A stretch of DNA of 64,000 bases from Dendrolimus kikuchii (Eukaryota > Arthropoda > Insecta > Lepidoptera > Lasiocampidae). The stretch lies in NCBI GenBank assembly GCA_019925095.2, contig CM034389.1, positions 21,563,435 to 21,627,434 on the forward strand. The letters are read 5' to 3'. Position 1 is the stretch's first letter; each line of letters begins with the position of its first letter. Of this stretch, positions 55,192-64,000 are shown piece by piece. A model generated the notes under the pieces. That model saw only the letters and a list, made by a program, of their open reading frames with translations. It searched no databases and was not told the origin of the DNA. The position numbers and the translations under genes were made by a program.

Positions 55192-56316
55192 TTAGTTATA
55201 ATAGTATTTAAATTTAAAGTTTTTCTTTATAGCGTAGTTTAATTTTTAAGATGGTTTAGTTTATAATATAGTTTTATTTTTTTTAGTTAGTTTTAGTTTC
55301 CCACTGTATAAATACTAATACTAAAAACTAACTCAAACTAAACTCTATTTAGAAGACTAGAGAAATCTTAAAAAATAGGTAAAAAAAAAAGTTATCGATT
55401 TATGAGAATGAATATCAAAAATTAATAATATGAAAACACACCACACGGTTAATTCATTCAACATATTTAAAGCCGTAATATAATTATAAAAACATCAACA
55501 TAATAAAAATAAATCTTAAAATCGCTGTAATCTTTTTACAATCTGGTCCCAAGAATTTATGAAAGCATATCCGTTTCCTTATAAGCCACTAAACAATGCG
55601 TACAAAGCGTCCTACACCACTTTATTGCAGAATGCTTTCAGCTATCAACTGGAATGTTTACCAGCTAATAGTCCATACTCTGTTTAATGTGTCAACTTCA
55701 TCTTTATTACGATTTCAGTACATACTTGGGTCTAAAAGCAAGTGCTGAAAGTTTTGCGGCGTATATCCGTCACAAACGTATGCCAGGTAGTCTGCGCTTA
55801 AGAGGCCGGTTCCCACAAAAGGTCGAAAATGGGGCGCAACGAAACAAATTTCTTTGGTAATTACTAATCATAAAACCTAATCATAAATCTTCACGATATG
55901 ATACGTGACATTGTCTTTTCATAATTTTTCTATGGTTATTTAAAGTTAAGAAAAAAATTCACTAAATAACGTCCAAATCATTGACACGAAACCATTTTAC
56001 TCCTCCAATTTTTATTAAATTAGGGTAAAAAATATGTACATCTTTATAAAAGAGAGATAAATGACATGTTTTCATTGTTTTTTTAAATACTACTTTATTT
56101 TATTCATAATAAAATAATAAATAGTGCATCTGAAAAACAAACGCGCCTATATAATCCCCGCTATCGTACGATAAATCAGTGCGGTGTAATCAGCGTTGCT
56201 AGGTGGACGTATGTCGGATTTTCTAAGCTTGCATTATAAAATTATGGTAAAAATATTATTATAACTAGCTTATTCTAAGAACCTATAATCCTGTACCTTG
56301 CAGCAACACATTTTAT
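55192..56316. other. Unassigned AT-rich DNA
   Basis: About 1.1 kb. Near 55290-55345 TTAGTTTTAGTTTCC and AAACTAACTCAAACTAAA form an imperfect inverted repeat. Confidence 0.4.
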
Positions 56317-56626
56317 CCGTGCAGGAACAGAGAAAGAATACAATTTCCTGCGGCCGGGCGGCCTGTCGTAAGAGGCGACAAAACAACTCGCAGCCAGGTG
56401 GTAGAGTAGTTGCTCGACTGGATGGCGACCACCCCTGGTCTAGAGTATGCCGCCATAACAGCCTTGTGTTGTGTTCCGGCATTAGTGACCAGGTTCCAGT
56501 CTCCCTTAAGAGAGCAGCAGCGCATTTGTAGCACCTTTGGTGTTGTAAATGACCATAGGCGATGGTAACCGCATTCCATCAAGTGGGCCGTCTACCTGTC
56601 TGCTGAAATCCTGCAATAAAAAAAAA
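56317..56626 (+). repeat. SINE1 copy, full length
   Basis: CCGTGCAGGAACAGAGAAAG to ATCCTGCAATAAAAAAAAA. All landmarks present. Confidence 0.92.
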
Positions 56627-56938
56627 CAAACATGTTTTAATAACGTTGTAGTTTAAATTGTCTAAAATCCGTTTTAAATGGCTGCCTTCATTATTTATCG
56701 TCATTTGTTTGCATTAATATTGTAAGTATTAAAATGTAATCTATATTATATTGCTCATCACTAATCCCTTTGTATTATATTTAATGACCGACTTTCGAGA
56801 TAGACATTACAAACCGTTCGCGTTGTATGTTCTTAGAAGTCATGTTGGTTTTCATTAAAGCTTTATAAAGTTAAGAATTCCTATAAATATAATAGTATAT
56901 TCAAGTTTATTGCGAGGTCTATGTCAATTTTGATAATA
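56627..56938. other. Unassigned AT-rich DNA
   Basis: No supported feature. Confidence 0.4.
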
Positions 56939-57215
56939 TTAGGTCTTTACCTATGAAATTTCCGTTTTTTATGAAATAAGTTAACGTCGTTTTTTTCTAT
57001 ATTGTTTTATTTTTATTAATCAAAGTAATCACCCAAGCAATCGATGCATTTTTGCCAACGCAGTGGCAGTTTATTGATGCGTTTCTTGAAGAAAGCAGTT
57101 GGACGGGAGGAAACAAATTCTTCGAAGGCATTTTGTACTGCTATTCGAATATTGAATTTTTTTACCGCCAAGAAGTTATCCAAATTGTAGAACAGTGAAA
57201 CAGTGGAGTTATACC
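56939..57215 (-). mobile_element. Mariner remnant with terminal repeat
   Basis: TTAGGTCTTTACCTATGAAA at 56939 resembles the inverted terminal repeat of cecropia-subfamily mariners. Just inside lies the transposase C-terminus (next entry). The other end of the element was not found. Confidence 0.65.
57016..57210 (-). pseudogene. Mariner transposase C-terminal fragment
   Basis: The minus frame reads FYNLDNFLAVKKFN, VQNAFEEFVSSRP, then INKLPLRWQKCIDCLGDYFD and a stop. The ending (R)WQKCIDCxGxYFD and the NLDNFL motif are those of mariner transposases close to the cecropia/Hsmar1 group. The catalytic DDD residues lie upstream and are absent. Confidence 0.8.
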
Positions 57216-57277
57216 GAAAAACTAGCGTGTACTGTGATGGCCTCTGCCAAGGCTGAGTTGAATGTAATTTTTTTTTT

Positions 57278-57480
57278 TATTAATGAGTGCGCGGTAATAA
57301 CCTTTGACAGGATAAATTTGGTAACTGCGTCGGTGGTTCTCTTAGTGTAGCATTCCGCCCATATTTGTACGCTATTAAGTTCAGATCGTTTGGTACACCA
57401 AGACCAGCAGCATATTCATAGAGATGGGGATAGTGTAGCATTGGTGGTGTTGACACCGAAGGCCACCCAATTTTTTTTTT
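57278..57480 (-). other. Poly(A)-tailed segment with 61-codon open frame
   Basis: The minus strand reads WPSVSTPPMLHYPHLYEY, then GLGVPNDLNLIAYKYGRNA and PRTH before a stop, followed at once by TTAATAAAAAAAAAAA. A poly(A) directly after a stop suggests a retroposed fragment. I do not recognise the protein; it could be a 5'-truncated non-LTR tail or a processed copy of a host transcript. Confidence 0.4.
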
Positions 57481-58576
57481 GGAACTGGGTTCAGTTAAAT
57501 ACGACTGATGTCAGCAATCAGATTCAGTCATAATCGCTTTTAAAATGCTACTATAACTATTGCGATTGTAAAATACTTTTTAACGAGCTTATAAACCGCG
57601 TATAACTATTATGAATAAGGGTGTAAACCTCTACAATATTCTAAGCACTTATAACAGTCGAGCACAGTCAAAGCAAATTAATTTAATTAACAACTTCATT
57701 AATTTATAGTAATCTTTATAAATGAAGACGATAATAATATTCCGACAAGGCACTTTCATTATTATCTATTCATCTACTCCACGTAACTCCGAGTAACAAT
57801 ACTTAATAATTACTTCTGTACATACAACTGACAACACTTATAATCTGTAAAACGTAGATATTAGCTAACGACAAAAACTTGTCTCAACCGTGACCCTAAC
57901 TTGAATATTTATAACTTTTTACACATTTGAATATTTATAACCGAAATAACATAATGAAAAATGCACATTGTGTCATTGACCAAAAGTATATATTTCCTTG
58001 TGAATATCTTAAAGTTAGGAAACCCGATTCCAATGCCAGTGCTAATAAATGCATAATGTTGCTTTTGGATTCATAATTCGTGAACGCAACTCTTTAATGA
58101 CGGATGATCTTTTGTTCTTTAGCGTTTTCAATTTAAATTCGAAGAAAGTCTTTTTATTTAAACTAGTGGTCGGCCGTGGTCGAAATTCGACTATAATAAT
58201 TAATTTAAATTATAAGTTTGAACAGTATTAAGGTTCTGTTATCAAAGACTATACTTCTATAATCACAGATTTAGCCAAGGCTACATACACTGTTAATTTG
58301 ACTTTAACAATAAACAAAAGAGTATATATGCGTATGTGTATCAAATACATGGTAGTGTGTGTAATGTTTTTTATTGATTTAATGTATTTTTTATGCATAA
58401 TTGAAAAAAATTATTAGCATTCTGCACTCGTCCGCGCAATTTTCGTAAAAGGGGTAGAAAGTTTTTGGTGTGTCGTCTTTGTTTCACGTATTAATATATA
58501 GATTAGACTTCACGTCAAAATCAGTGAAATTTTAATATTATTCAATGATAAGAATAGATTTGAGTCAATATAAGTT
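57481..58576. other. Unassigned AT-rich DNA
   Basis: About 1.1 kb with no supported feature. Confidence 0.45.
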
Positions 58577-59085
58577 CAGAATGAGAGAGAGATAACACTT
58601 TATTGCATAAAATATACAATTACAAAAACAGACTATAGTTACAATATTTTTTTGGCAACACAATAGCCGGCCCTATCGCTCAAAGCTAGCTCTTCCAGGC
58701 AACCTAAATCAAAGAAATTTGAATCAGGCGATATAGGTAGGTGGTGCAGAAAAAGGCAATAGATACATAAATACTCAATTTAATTTGAGAATTAAATAAA
58801 TATATACATAGTCATATATATACACATATACAATAATATATTTCAAAATACATAAATTATTAAATGTATTAGCATGATTACATTGTGTTAGGTAATTAGA
58901 CATATAACTATTTGTGGACAAATAGTGTTTTCTGAGTAAATTTCTAAATGTTGGTAAGGATTTGGCCTCTCTGACAGTAAGAGGCAGCATATTCCAAAGT
59001 TTGACAGCTTGCACTCCAAAAGAATTATCATGTAATGATTTTTCGATACGTATCAGAGCGCAAATTGTGAACGTCGGACTAATAA
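58577..59085 (-). mobile_element. CR1-like 3' end with C-terminal coding fragment
   Basis: The minus frame (58775-59116) reads IRIEKSLHDNSFGVQAVKLW, then NMLPLTVREAKSLPTFRNLL and RKHYL. This SFxxxAxxLWNxLP pattern is the CR1-group C-terminus. In sense, the 3' UTR follows, with GAGCGATAGGGCCGGCTATT and GCAATAAAGTGTTATC. Related to 39188-39330. Confidence 0.75.
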
Positions 59086-59089
59086 AAAT

Positions 59090-59140
59090 CAAATAAATTA
59101 CCGCACTTAAAACCATTAAAACGCAGTTTTATTACGCAAA
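59090..59140. repeat. Short repeat shared with 49345-49390
   Basis: ACCGCACTTAAAACCATTAA and AACGCAGTTTTATTACG match the other copy with few changes. Confidence 0.55.
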
Positions 59141-59339
59141 TTGTGAGTTGGGTTGAAAGTGAGTTTTTCTGAACTTAAATGCTAGTATCATTGATATACC
59201 CCTATCGCCCTTATCATCTAAATTCAATCCTGAGCTTGTTTGAAAGCGATCGCTTTTCAACGACAAGACCGCCTTTTGTGCATAATTAGTTATAGTTTTA
59301 GGCTGCAAGTTAATTTTTGTATTAGTGTACAATAAAGTG

Positions 59340-59568
59340 TTACCTATCTATCTTGATTACTGCTCCTAGGGCAGGCTAGATTGGTGTGATAGCACGCTCT
59401 CACAGAATATCGGCGTGAAACGATTAGTATTAAGCTAATCGTGTGTCGAACGATGAGGGAGAGTACCGATGACTGTTATCATATTCATCCCGTTCCCCGT
59501 TTATCCTATGCCATTAGCGGGGCTGTCAGCTTATTTGCCAGCTTTGCAATAAAAAAAAATCTTTACAC
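59340..59568 (+). repeat. SINE2 copy
   Basis: ATAGCACGCTCTCACAGAAT, GTTCCCCGTTTATCCTATGC, TTTGCCAGCTTTGCAATAAA and a poly(A). Sense plus. Confidence 0.75.
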
Positions 59569-59600
59569 ATTTTTAACACCTGACATCATAATTCACAGTA

Positions 59601-59830
59601 GCCAGGTGGTAGGGCATTTGCCCGACTGGATGGCTACCACCCCTGGTCTAAAGTATGTCGCCATAACAACCTTGAGTTGCGTTCCGGCATTAGTGACCAG
59701 GTTCCAGTTTCCCTTAAGAGAGTAGCAGCGCATTTGTAGCAATTTTGGCGTTGCAATGTCCATAGGCGATGGTAACCGCTTTCCATCAGATGGCCGTCTG
59801 CCTGTCTGCTGATCTCCTGCAATAAAAAAA
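59601..59830 (+). repeat. SINE1 copy, 5'-truncated
   Basis: Begins GCCAGGTGGTAGGGC, the same internal point as 36390 and 38745, and ends CTCCTGCAATAAAAAAA. Confidence 0.9.
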
Positions 59831-59896
59831 TATATCATAATTTTGACGGTATGGTTCTACCCTAAAGTTTAACTATTGAACTTATTTTTTTATGTA

Positions 59897-60395
59897 AACG
59901 CTTGACTTGAAATTCCCGCGGGATTCCCGGGACAGAAAATACCGCAGCATTTAAAAAAGAATGTACGCCATAGTTTTAGTGAAAACTGTGTCGGAATAAG
60001 CTAATTTTTATGCACCCGAACAACTTTAAATAATACTACACATTTTATTAGATAAAATTTGCTATTGATCAGTGAAAAAACGGCATTGGGATTCGATTTT
60101 TTTGTAATCTGGCCATTTTAAATTATTCCCAAAAAAAATCCCGCGGGATTCCCGGGATAAAAAGTAGCGCACATTTTGAGTCTAAGAATTTTTTGTCGAT
60201 CAGCGGAAACTGCATCAAAATCGGCATAGTATATTTTGCGTGAATCCTGAACAAAAAGAGAAACAGGCAAGAAATCTAAAAAATATTACAGCGTGTTCTC
60301 CGTCGTTTATGTAGCCAGTTTATGTATTACAGTTGATTTTTTTAAATGGCTCTAATGTACAGACACGGCATGTTTAGAATTATATAATATTATAG
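59897..60395 (-). mobile_element. Helitron family 2 with internal duplication
   Basis: GACTTGAAATTCCCGCGGG, GAAAACTGTGTCGGAATAAG and CAATGTACAG-like GTACAGACACGGCATG, ending TTATAGA at the 5' side. CCGCGGGATTCCCGGGA occurs twice (about 59920 and 60140). Confidence 0.7.
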
Positions 60396-60720
60396 ATGAA
60401 AAAAAGAGTGAAAGAGATGAATATATATTATTAAAGATGTAGTAACCTCGTACTTGACATACTTGAATGTTCATATTAGGCTTTAAATACAAGTCTTCAA
60501 ACATCCGACTGCAAAATATAGCCTTAAGCGTTTTCGCACTATTGAAACTTTACATCAACTTAATATATAATGACGAAACTATTAAGAAATTTAGGCAAAA
60601 TTGAATTGAATAATACAAAGTCATATATTGCGTAATAATTAGATGATGTTTAAAATTTTTCGTAGAACGAAGTCCTTTTTGGTAAAATGTTTTTGTGTCA
60701 TGGTTTATTAATACCCTTCG
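60396..60720. other. Unassigned AT-rich DNA
   Basis: No supported feature. Confidence 0.4.
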
Positions 60721-61040
60721 ATAGATTACATTTTTTACAAGCTTTTATTTAACTTTCAATGTACCTGTATGTATGTATGTGTGTAAGTTCGGGTGTAATC
60801 TTGCAAGTTAAGTTTGACCAATTTCCCGGTTTCCGATTGAACTGAAATTTTGCACGTATATGTATATCGCGTGACAATGCAATAATATGGTACCATGGAG
60901 TTGATCTGATGATGGAGTCGGGAGGTGGCCATAGGAACTCCTGTACTAAACAAGATAGACCCGTCGTGTGGGCTCCTTTTACTTGTCTTGGCTATCACTC
61001 TGCTGCTACATGATATCCAGGATCTCAAAAGCTTCTAGTT
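60721..61040 (-). repeat. Unidentified repeat with AAGCTT end
   Basis: The minus strand reads AAATTTCAGTTCAATCGGAA, CGGGAAATTGGTCAAAC, and ends AAATAAAAGCTTGTAAAAAA. This type of ending is common in lepidopteran repeats, but I cannot name the family. Confidence 0.45.
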
Positions 61041-61043
61041 AAA

Positions 61044-61245
61044 AAAGCTTTTAATTTATTAAATTACACTCTAAGACCTGGTTTCTCTCTTTTCTTACAC
61101 CATATCCCAATTAATTGGGGTCGGCACAATATGTCTTTTCCTTTCACACTCGTCTATTCTGACATACATCTTCTGTCACACCACAAATCATCATATTATC
61201 TTTCACAGAATCCATCCATCTTTTTTTTGGTCTATCTTTAAGACT
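61044..61245 (-). pseudogene. Non-LTR family C, C-terminus and 3' end
   Basis: The minus strand frame gives RPKKRWMDSVKDNM and, after a TGA in place of a tryptophan codon, KGKTYCADPN and a stop. It is followed by GGGATATGGTGTAAGAAAAG. This is the typical end (RPKKRWMD, CADPN) of another RTE/CR1-like element. The premature TGA marks it as decayed. Confidence 0.7.
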
Positions 61246-61335
61246 AAGACTCTAAGACCTGGTTTATAGTTAATTTTTTTTATGCGACTGTTTATTCAAT
61301 TATCTGATCTAAGTTATTCATAAATGTGCTTTATT

Positions 61336-61800
61336 CGCGCAGTAACAGAAAAAGAATATTAATTCCTGCTGTCGGGCGTTCTGTCGTACATACATACATA
61401 CATACATAACTTCACGCCAGTTCCCTTGCGGGGTAGGCACGAACAACAGAGCGCCATTTAGCGCCATCCCAAATAATTGGGATATGGTGTAAGAAAAGAG
61501 AGAAACCAGGTCTTAGAGTGTAATTTAATAAATTAAAAGCTTTGTTCTGTCGTAAGAAGGAAAAAAGTAATCCACAGCGATCTAGCAGGGCATTTGTCCG
61601 TTTGGATGGCCACCAACCCTGACCTGGAGCATGCTTTCATAGCAACCTTGAATTGTATTGCAGCATTAGAGGCCAGGTTCGTTTCGAAGTCGGCAGCAGA
61701 TTAGTAGCATTGCTGGTGTTGCAAATGTACATTAGCGACGCTAACCAGTTCCCATCAGATGGGATGACAGCCTGTCTACTGTATTCTAGCAATAACAAAA
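61336..61800 (+). repeat. SINE1 copy interrupted by a chimeric insertion
   Basis: CGCGCAGTAACAGAAAAAG to TCTGTCGTA at 61388, then resuming at 61555 with AGAAGGAAAAAAGTAATCC and ending TTCTAGCAATAAC. Confidence 0.85.
61389..61543. mobile_element. Chimeric insertion: family A tail joined to family C tail
   Basis: GTTCTGTCGTA is duplicated at 61378-61388 and 61544-61554. Between the copies, 61389-61463 is the family A 3' end in minus orientation and 61464-61543 is the family C 3' end in plus orientation, nearly identical to the reverse of 61044-61119. The two 3' tails face outward. Confidence 0.88.
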
Positions 61801-63698
61801 TTACAACACGCAAAAATATAAAGTTACAGTTATGTGAATAAAATAGTTGAATTGTTATCACTTTTACATTTAGACAGTTTACTCTGATGATTAAAAAATC
61901 AGCCCTTAAACTGTTATGCAACTATGAACTGAGGAAGAATATTAAGCATTACAATCGCCTAAAACACGGCTTTAAAAATCTCTTAAATGCTACGTTAGTT
62001 ATTAGATATTGGGCCTCTAAAAGGACCCATTCACGATCCTGTATGGCAGTCTGGATAGCTGTGTGCCGCGTAATGCAGGTTTTTAAAGATTATAGCAACC
62101 CGCATTGCGTCTGGCAACACCGAGTTGCCTACCACAGGACTGCTCTGCAAGATAGTGAAGGAGCCTTAATAAAAAACAATTTTGGTTTCACAAACTAAAA
62201 GTATATACCTATGTACGTCCGCCCGACACTGCTAGTTAAATCGAAATGATTGGGAATAACTTGTATTATTAAATATCACAATTTCTCTTTTCACGTTTCA
62301 TTAGATCAAAAAATTTTATTTAAAATTTTCACCAAGTGGTTCAAGAAGGTCTTAGAAATTTTATCACATCATCTTGCTAAGAAATTTCTTGAAAATATGA
62401 ACTTACAAAAATTAATAGCTATGAGACATCAGTTGTTGTATTATCATTGCTTTCTTTAGAAATAATACTACAGGCAATAATCGCTATTGAATAATTCAAT
62501 GGAATAAATTTCGCTAGTCATCTTATGTATTGTTTTAGAGCTATGAAAAATCGTGAAACTGCATAGAAAATAGTAGAAAGTCTTCGTTTCTAAGGCTTTT
62601 ATATATACTTCGAGGTACTAGGTTCTGAGGTTATCCTATATTTATTTGCATTGGATACAAAAGACGCTGAACACATCAATTACAAATATCAGAAGGCAAG
62701 AAATCGAAGTAATATATACCTCGTGGTCCTATAATTTGGAAATTGGCGCGTTATTGATATTCAATTTGCCACAATGGCAAGCAATGGAGCTAAGTCTATA
62801 CAACTTAGTCAGATATAAGCAGATTAATTAAAATGTACATAGGTGTTCGTAAGTGCCAACCAACGAGTTTTTATACAAATCCACAATTATAGCTTAAAAA
62901 TAATCAGTATCCTAGCACTGTAACTAGAAATAAAATCGGATGTGACATATTTTGTAATAAAAAAAAACTGTTCATATATTCTAAGAGCGCGCATTAAATA
63001 CCTTGCTATCATCTCACTTTTCCAATATCGTGTAAAGCAGACAATGATGCGCTCAGGAAACTCAGTCACTTTCTGCACAGTAATACTCTATTTTACTCGT
63101 TATAGTTATGACGTTATAACTTGCTACGCTTATGCAAAATTTAGAAGGCGATGGTGATGAGAGATCTCGGTTTCATTGTTAATTATCCTTTACCACAGCA
63201 AAACGTTACCCATCAATTTTTTGCCAAAATGTTGCTTTGGAAATGAAATCTGAAAGATAAAACTTTAGTGATAAATCTGTCTCTAAAATAATCTACAGTT
63301 CCTAAGGTAAAGATTCATAATTCCTATATAATCTTACGTCATAATCTCAACATATATATCGGGATTGCCATATTATGTGGAACTCGTTAAGCTGCCTTGA
63401 ATTTGTTTTTGTTTATAAGCTGAGTGCCAAAAGCGGTTGACTTTGGAGAATCGCTTAATGAAATTGATACATGTTTAGATATACTGGTAGTTGTAAGAGC
63501 ATAATTTTTCACTTTAAGGTTTCTGCTCATTACACCGGATCATACCATGACCACGCTATGAACGTATCAGGCACGGTACAAAATATGATACGGTCTACTA
63601 TGTTCACTACAATGTATCAATAGCGTATCATACCCGTGCATAACGGTTTTAGTGTCCGTAGCATCTGGGCAGCATCCGCGTGTCATATCCGTGTTGTT
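61801..63698. other. Unassigned AT-rich DNA
   Basis: The longest unassigned stretch (1.9 kb). Frames of 103 codons (61887-62198) and 60-70 codons have no motif that I know. Confidence 0.45.
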
Positions 63699-63925
63699 TA
63701 TTTATTTTTAATGCCTGAGTTCAGCAGACAGGAGACGGCCCACCTGATGGAAAGCGGTTACAATCGCCTATGGACATTTGCAATGCCAAAGGCGTTACAA
63801 ATGCGCTGCTGCTATCTTAAGGCAGATTGGAACTTTGACCACTAATGTCGAAACACAACTCAAGGTTGTTTGTTGCCTAGACTAGGGGTGGTAGCTATCC
63901 GGTCGGGCAAATATGCTACCACCAT
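63699..63925 (-). repeat. SINE1 copy, lacking its 5' third
   Basis: AATGCCTGAGTTCAGCAGAC, GACGGCCCACCTGATGG, CTATGGACATTTGCAATG and GGGGTGGTAGCTATCCGG; it stops after CTACCACC. Confidence 0.85.
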
Positions 63926-64000
63926 GTGCTTCTTGTTCCCTCATTTGTAGTAGTTCTCTCATTTGTAGTGGTTTAACTTAGAACGGTCATTATACGCAGT
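63926..64000. other. Window end
   Basis: No supported feature. Confidence 0.4.

Noticed and set aside
58049..58231. 60-codon plus frame
   Set aside because: AT-rich, no motif, no conserved partner in the window.
61887..62198. 103-codon plus frame as a host gene
   Set aside because: No recognisable domain, no splice context and no second line of evidence; kept only as a mention in the unassigned stretch.

Overview
The window reads as AT-rich nuclear DNA of an insect, most likely a moth or butterfly (Lepidoptera). The main reasons are short Helitrons that start TCTATACTAATATTAT and end CTAG between A and T, a cecropia-type mariner end, and non-LTR retrotransposon tails made of TATG repeats. 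I found no convincing host gene, tRNA, rRNA or CRISPR array. The single long reading frame (2635-4713, minus) is a Jockey-like reverse transcriptase. Most shorter reading frames lie inside repeats or have no recognisable content.

The sequence is a layered record of transposition. The commonest unit is an approximately 310-bp poly(A)-tailed SINE-like repeat (called SINE1 here; 18 substantial copies plus small fragments, in both orientations). Two tRNA-derived families (SINE3, SINE4) and a second poly(A) family (SINE2) accompany it. A non-LTR family with a C-terminus ending AYPARELA and a (TATG)n tail (called family A) has nine copies, and eight of them have target-site duplications (TSDs) that can be read directly. 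A related family ends near GKQA (family B). CR1-like, Jockey-like and other non-LTR fragments, one small LTR element with both LTRs, two solo LTRs, a probable BEL/Pao-type LTR with 130-bp tandem units, a pogo/Tigger-like element and a mariner remnant complete the list.

Layout: 0-5 kb holds family A, SINE1 and the Jockey-like element. 5-10.6 kb holds Helitrons, including two placed end to end and one that contains an LTR element which in turn contains a SINE. 10.6-22 kb holds SINEs, hairpins, Helitrons and an AT microsatellite palindrome. 22-28 kb holds reverse-transcriptase C-terminal fragments and three family A insertions. 28-36 kb holds SINEs and long unassigned AT-rich DNA. 36-41 kb holds the pogo-like element, the tandem-repeat LTR, CR1-like pieces and a Helitron with a solo LTR. 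41-53 kb holds SINEs, family A and B copies and the second solo LTR. 53-64 kb holds reverse-transcriptase and mariner fragments, CR1, SINE2, a Helitron and a chimeric two-element insertion at 61.4 kb.

Nothing suggests that these elements work together. The value of the window is the order of insertion events and several unusual junctions. The repeat names used here are local labels, because no database search was possible.
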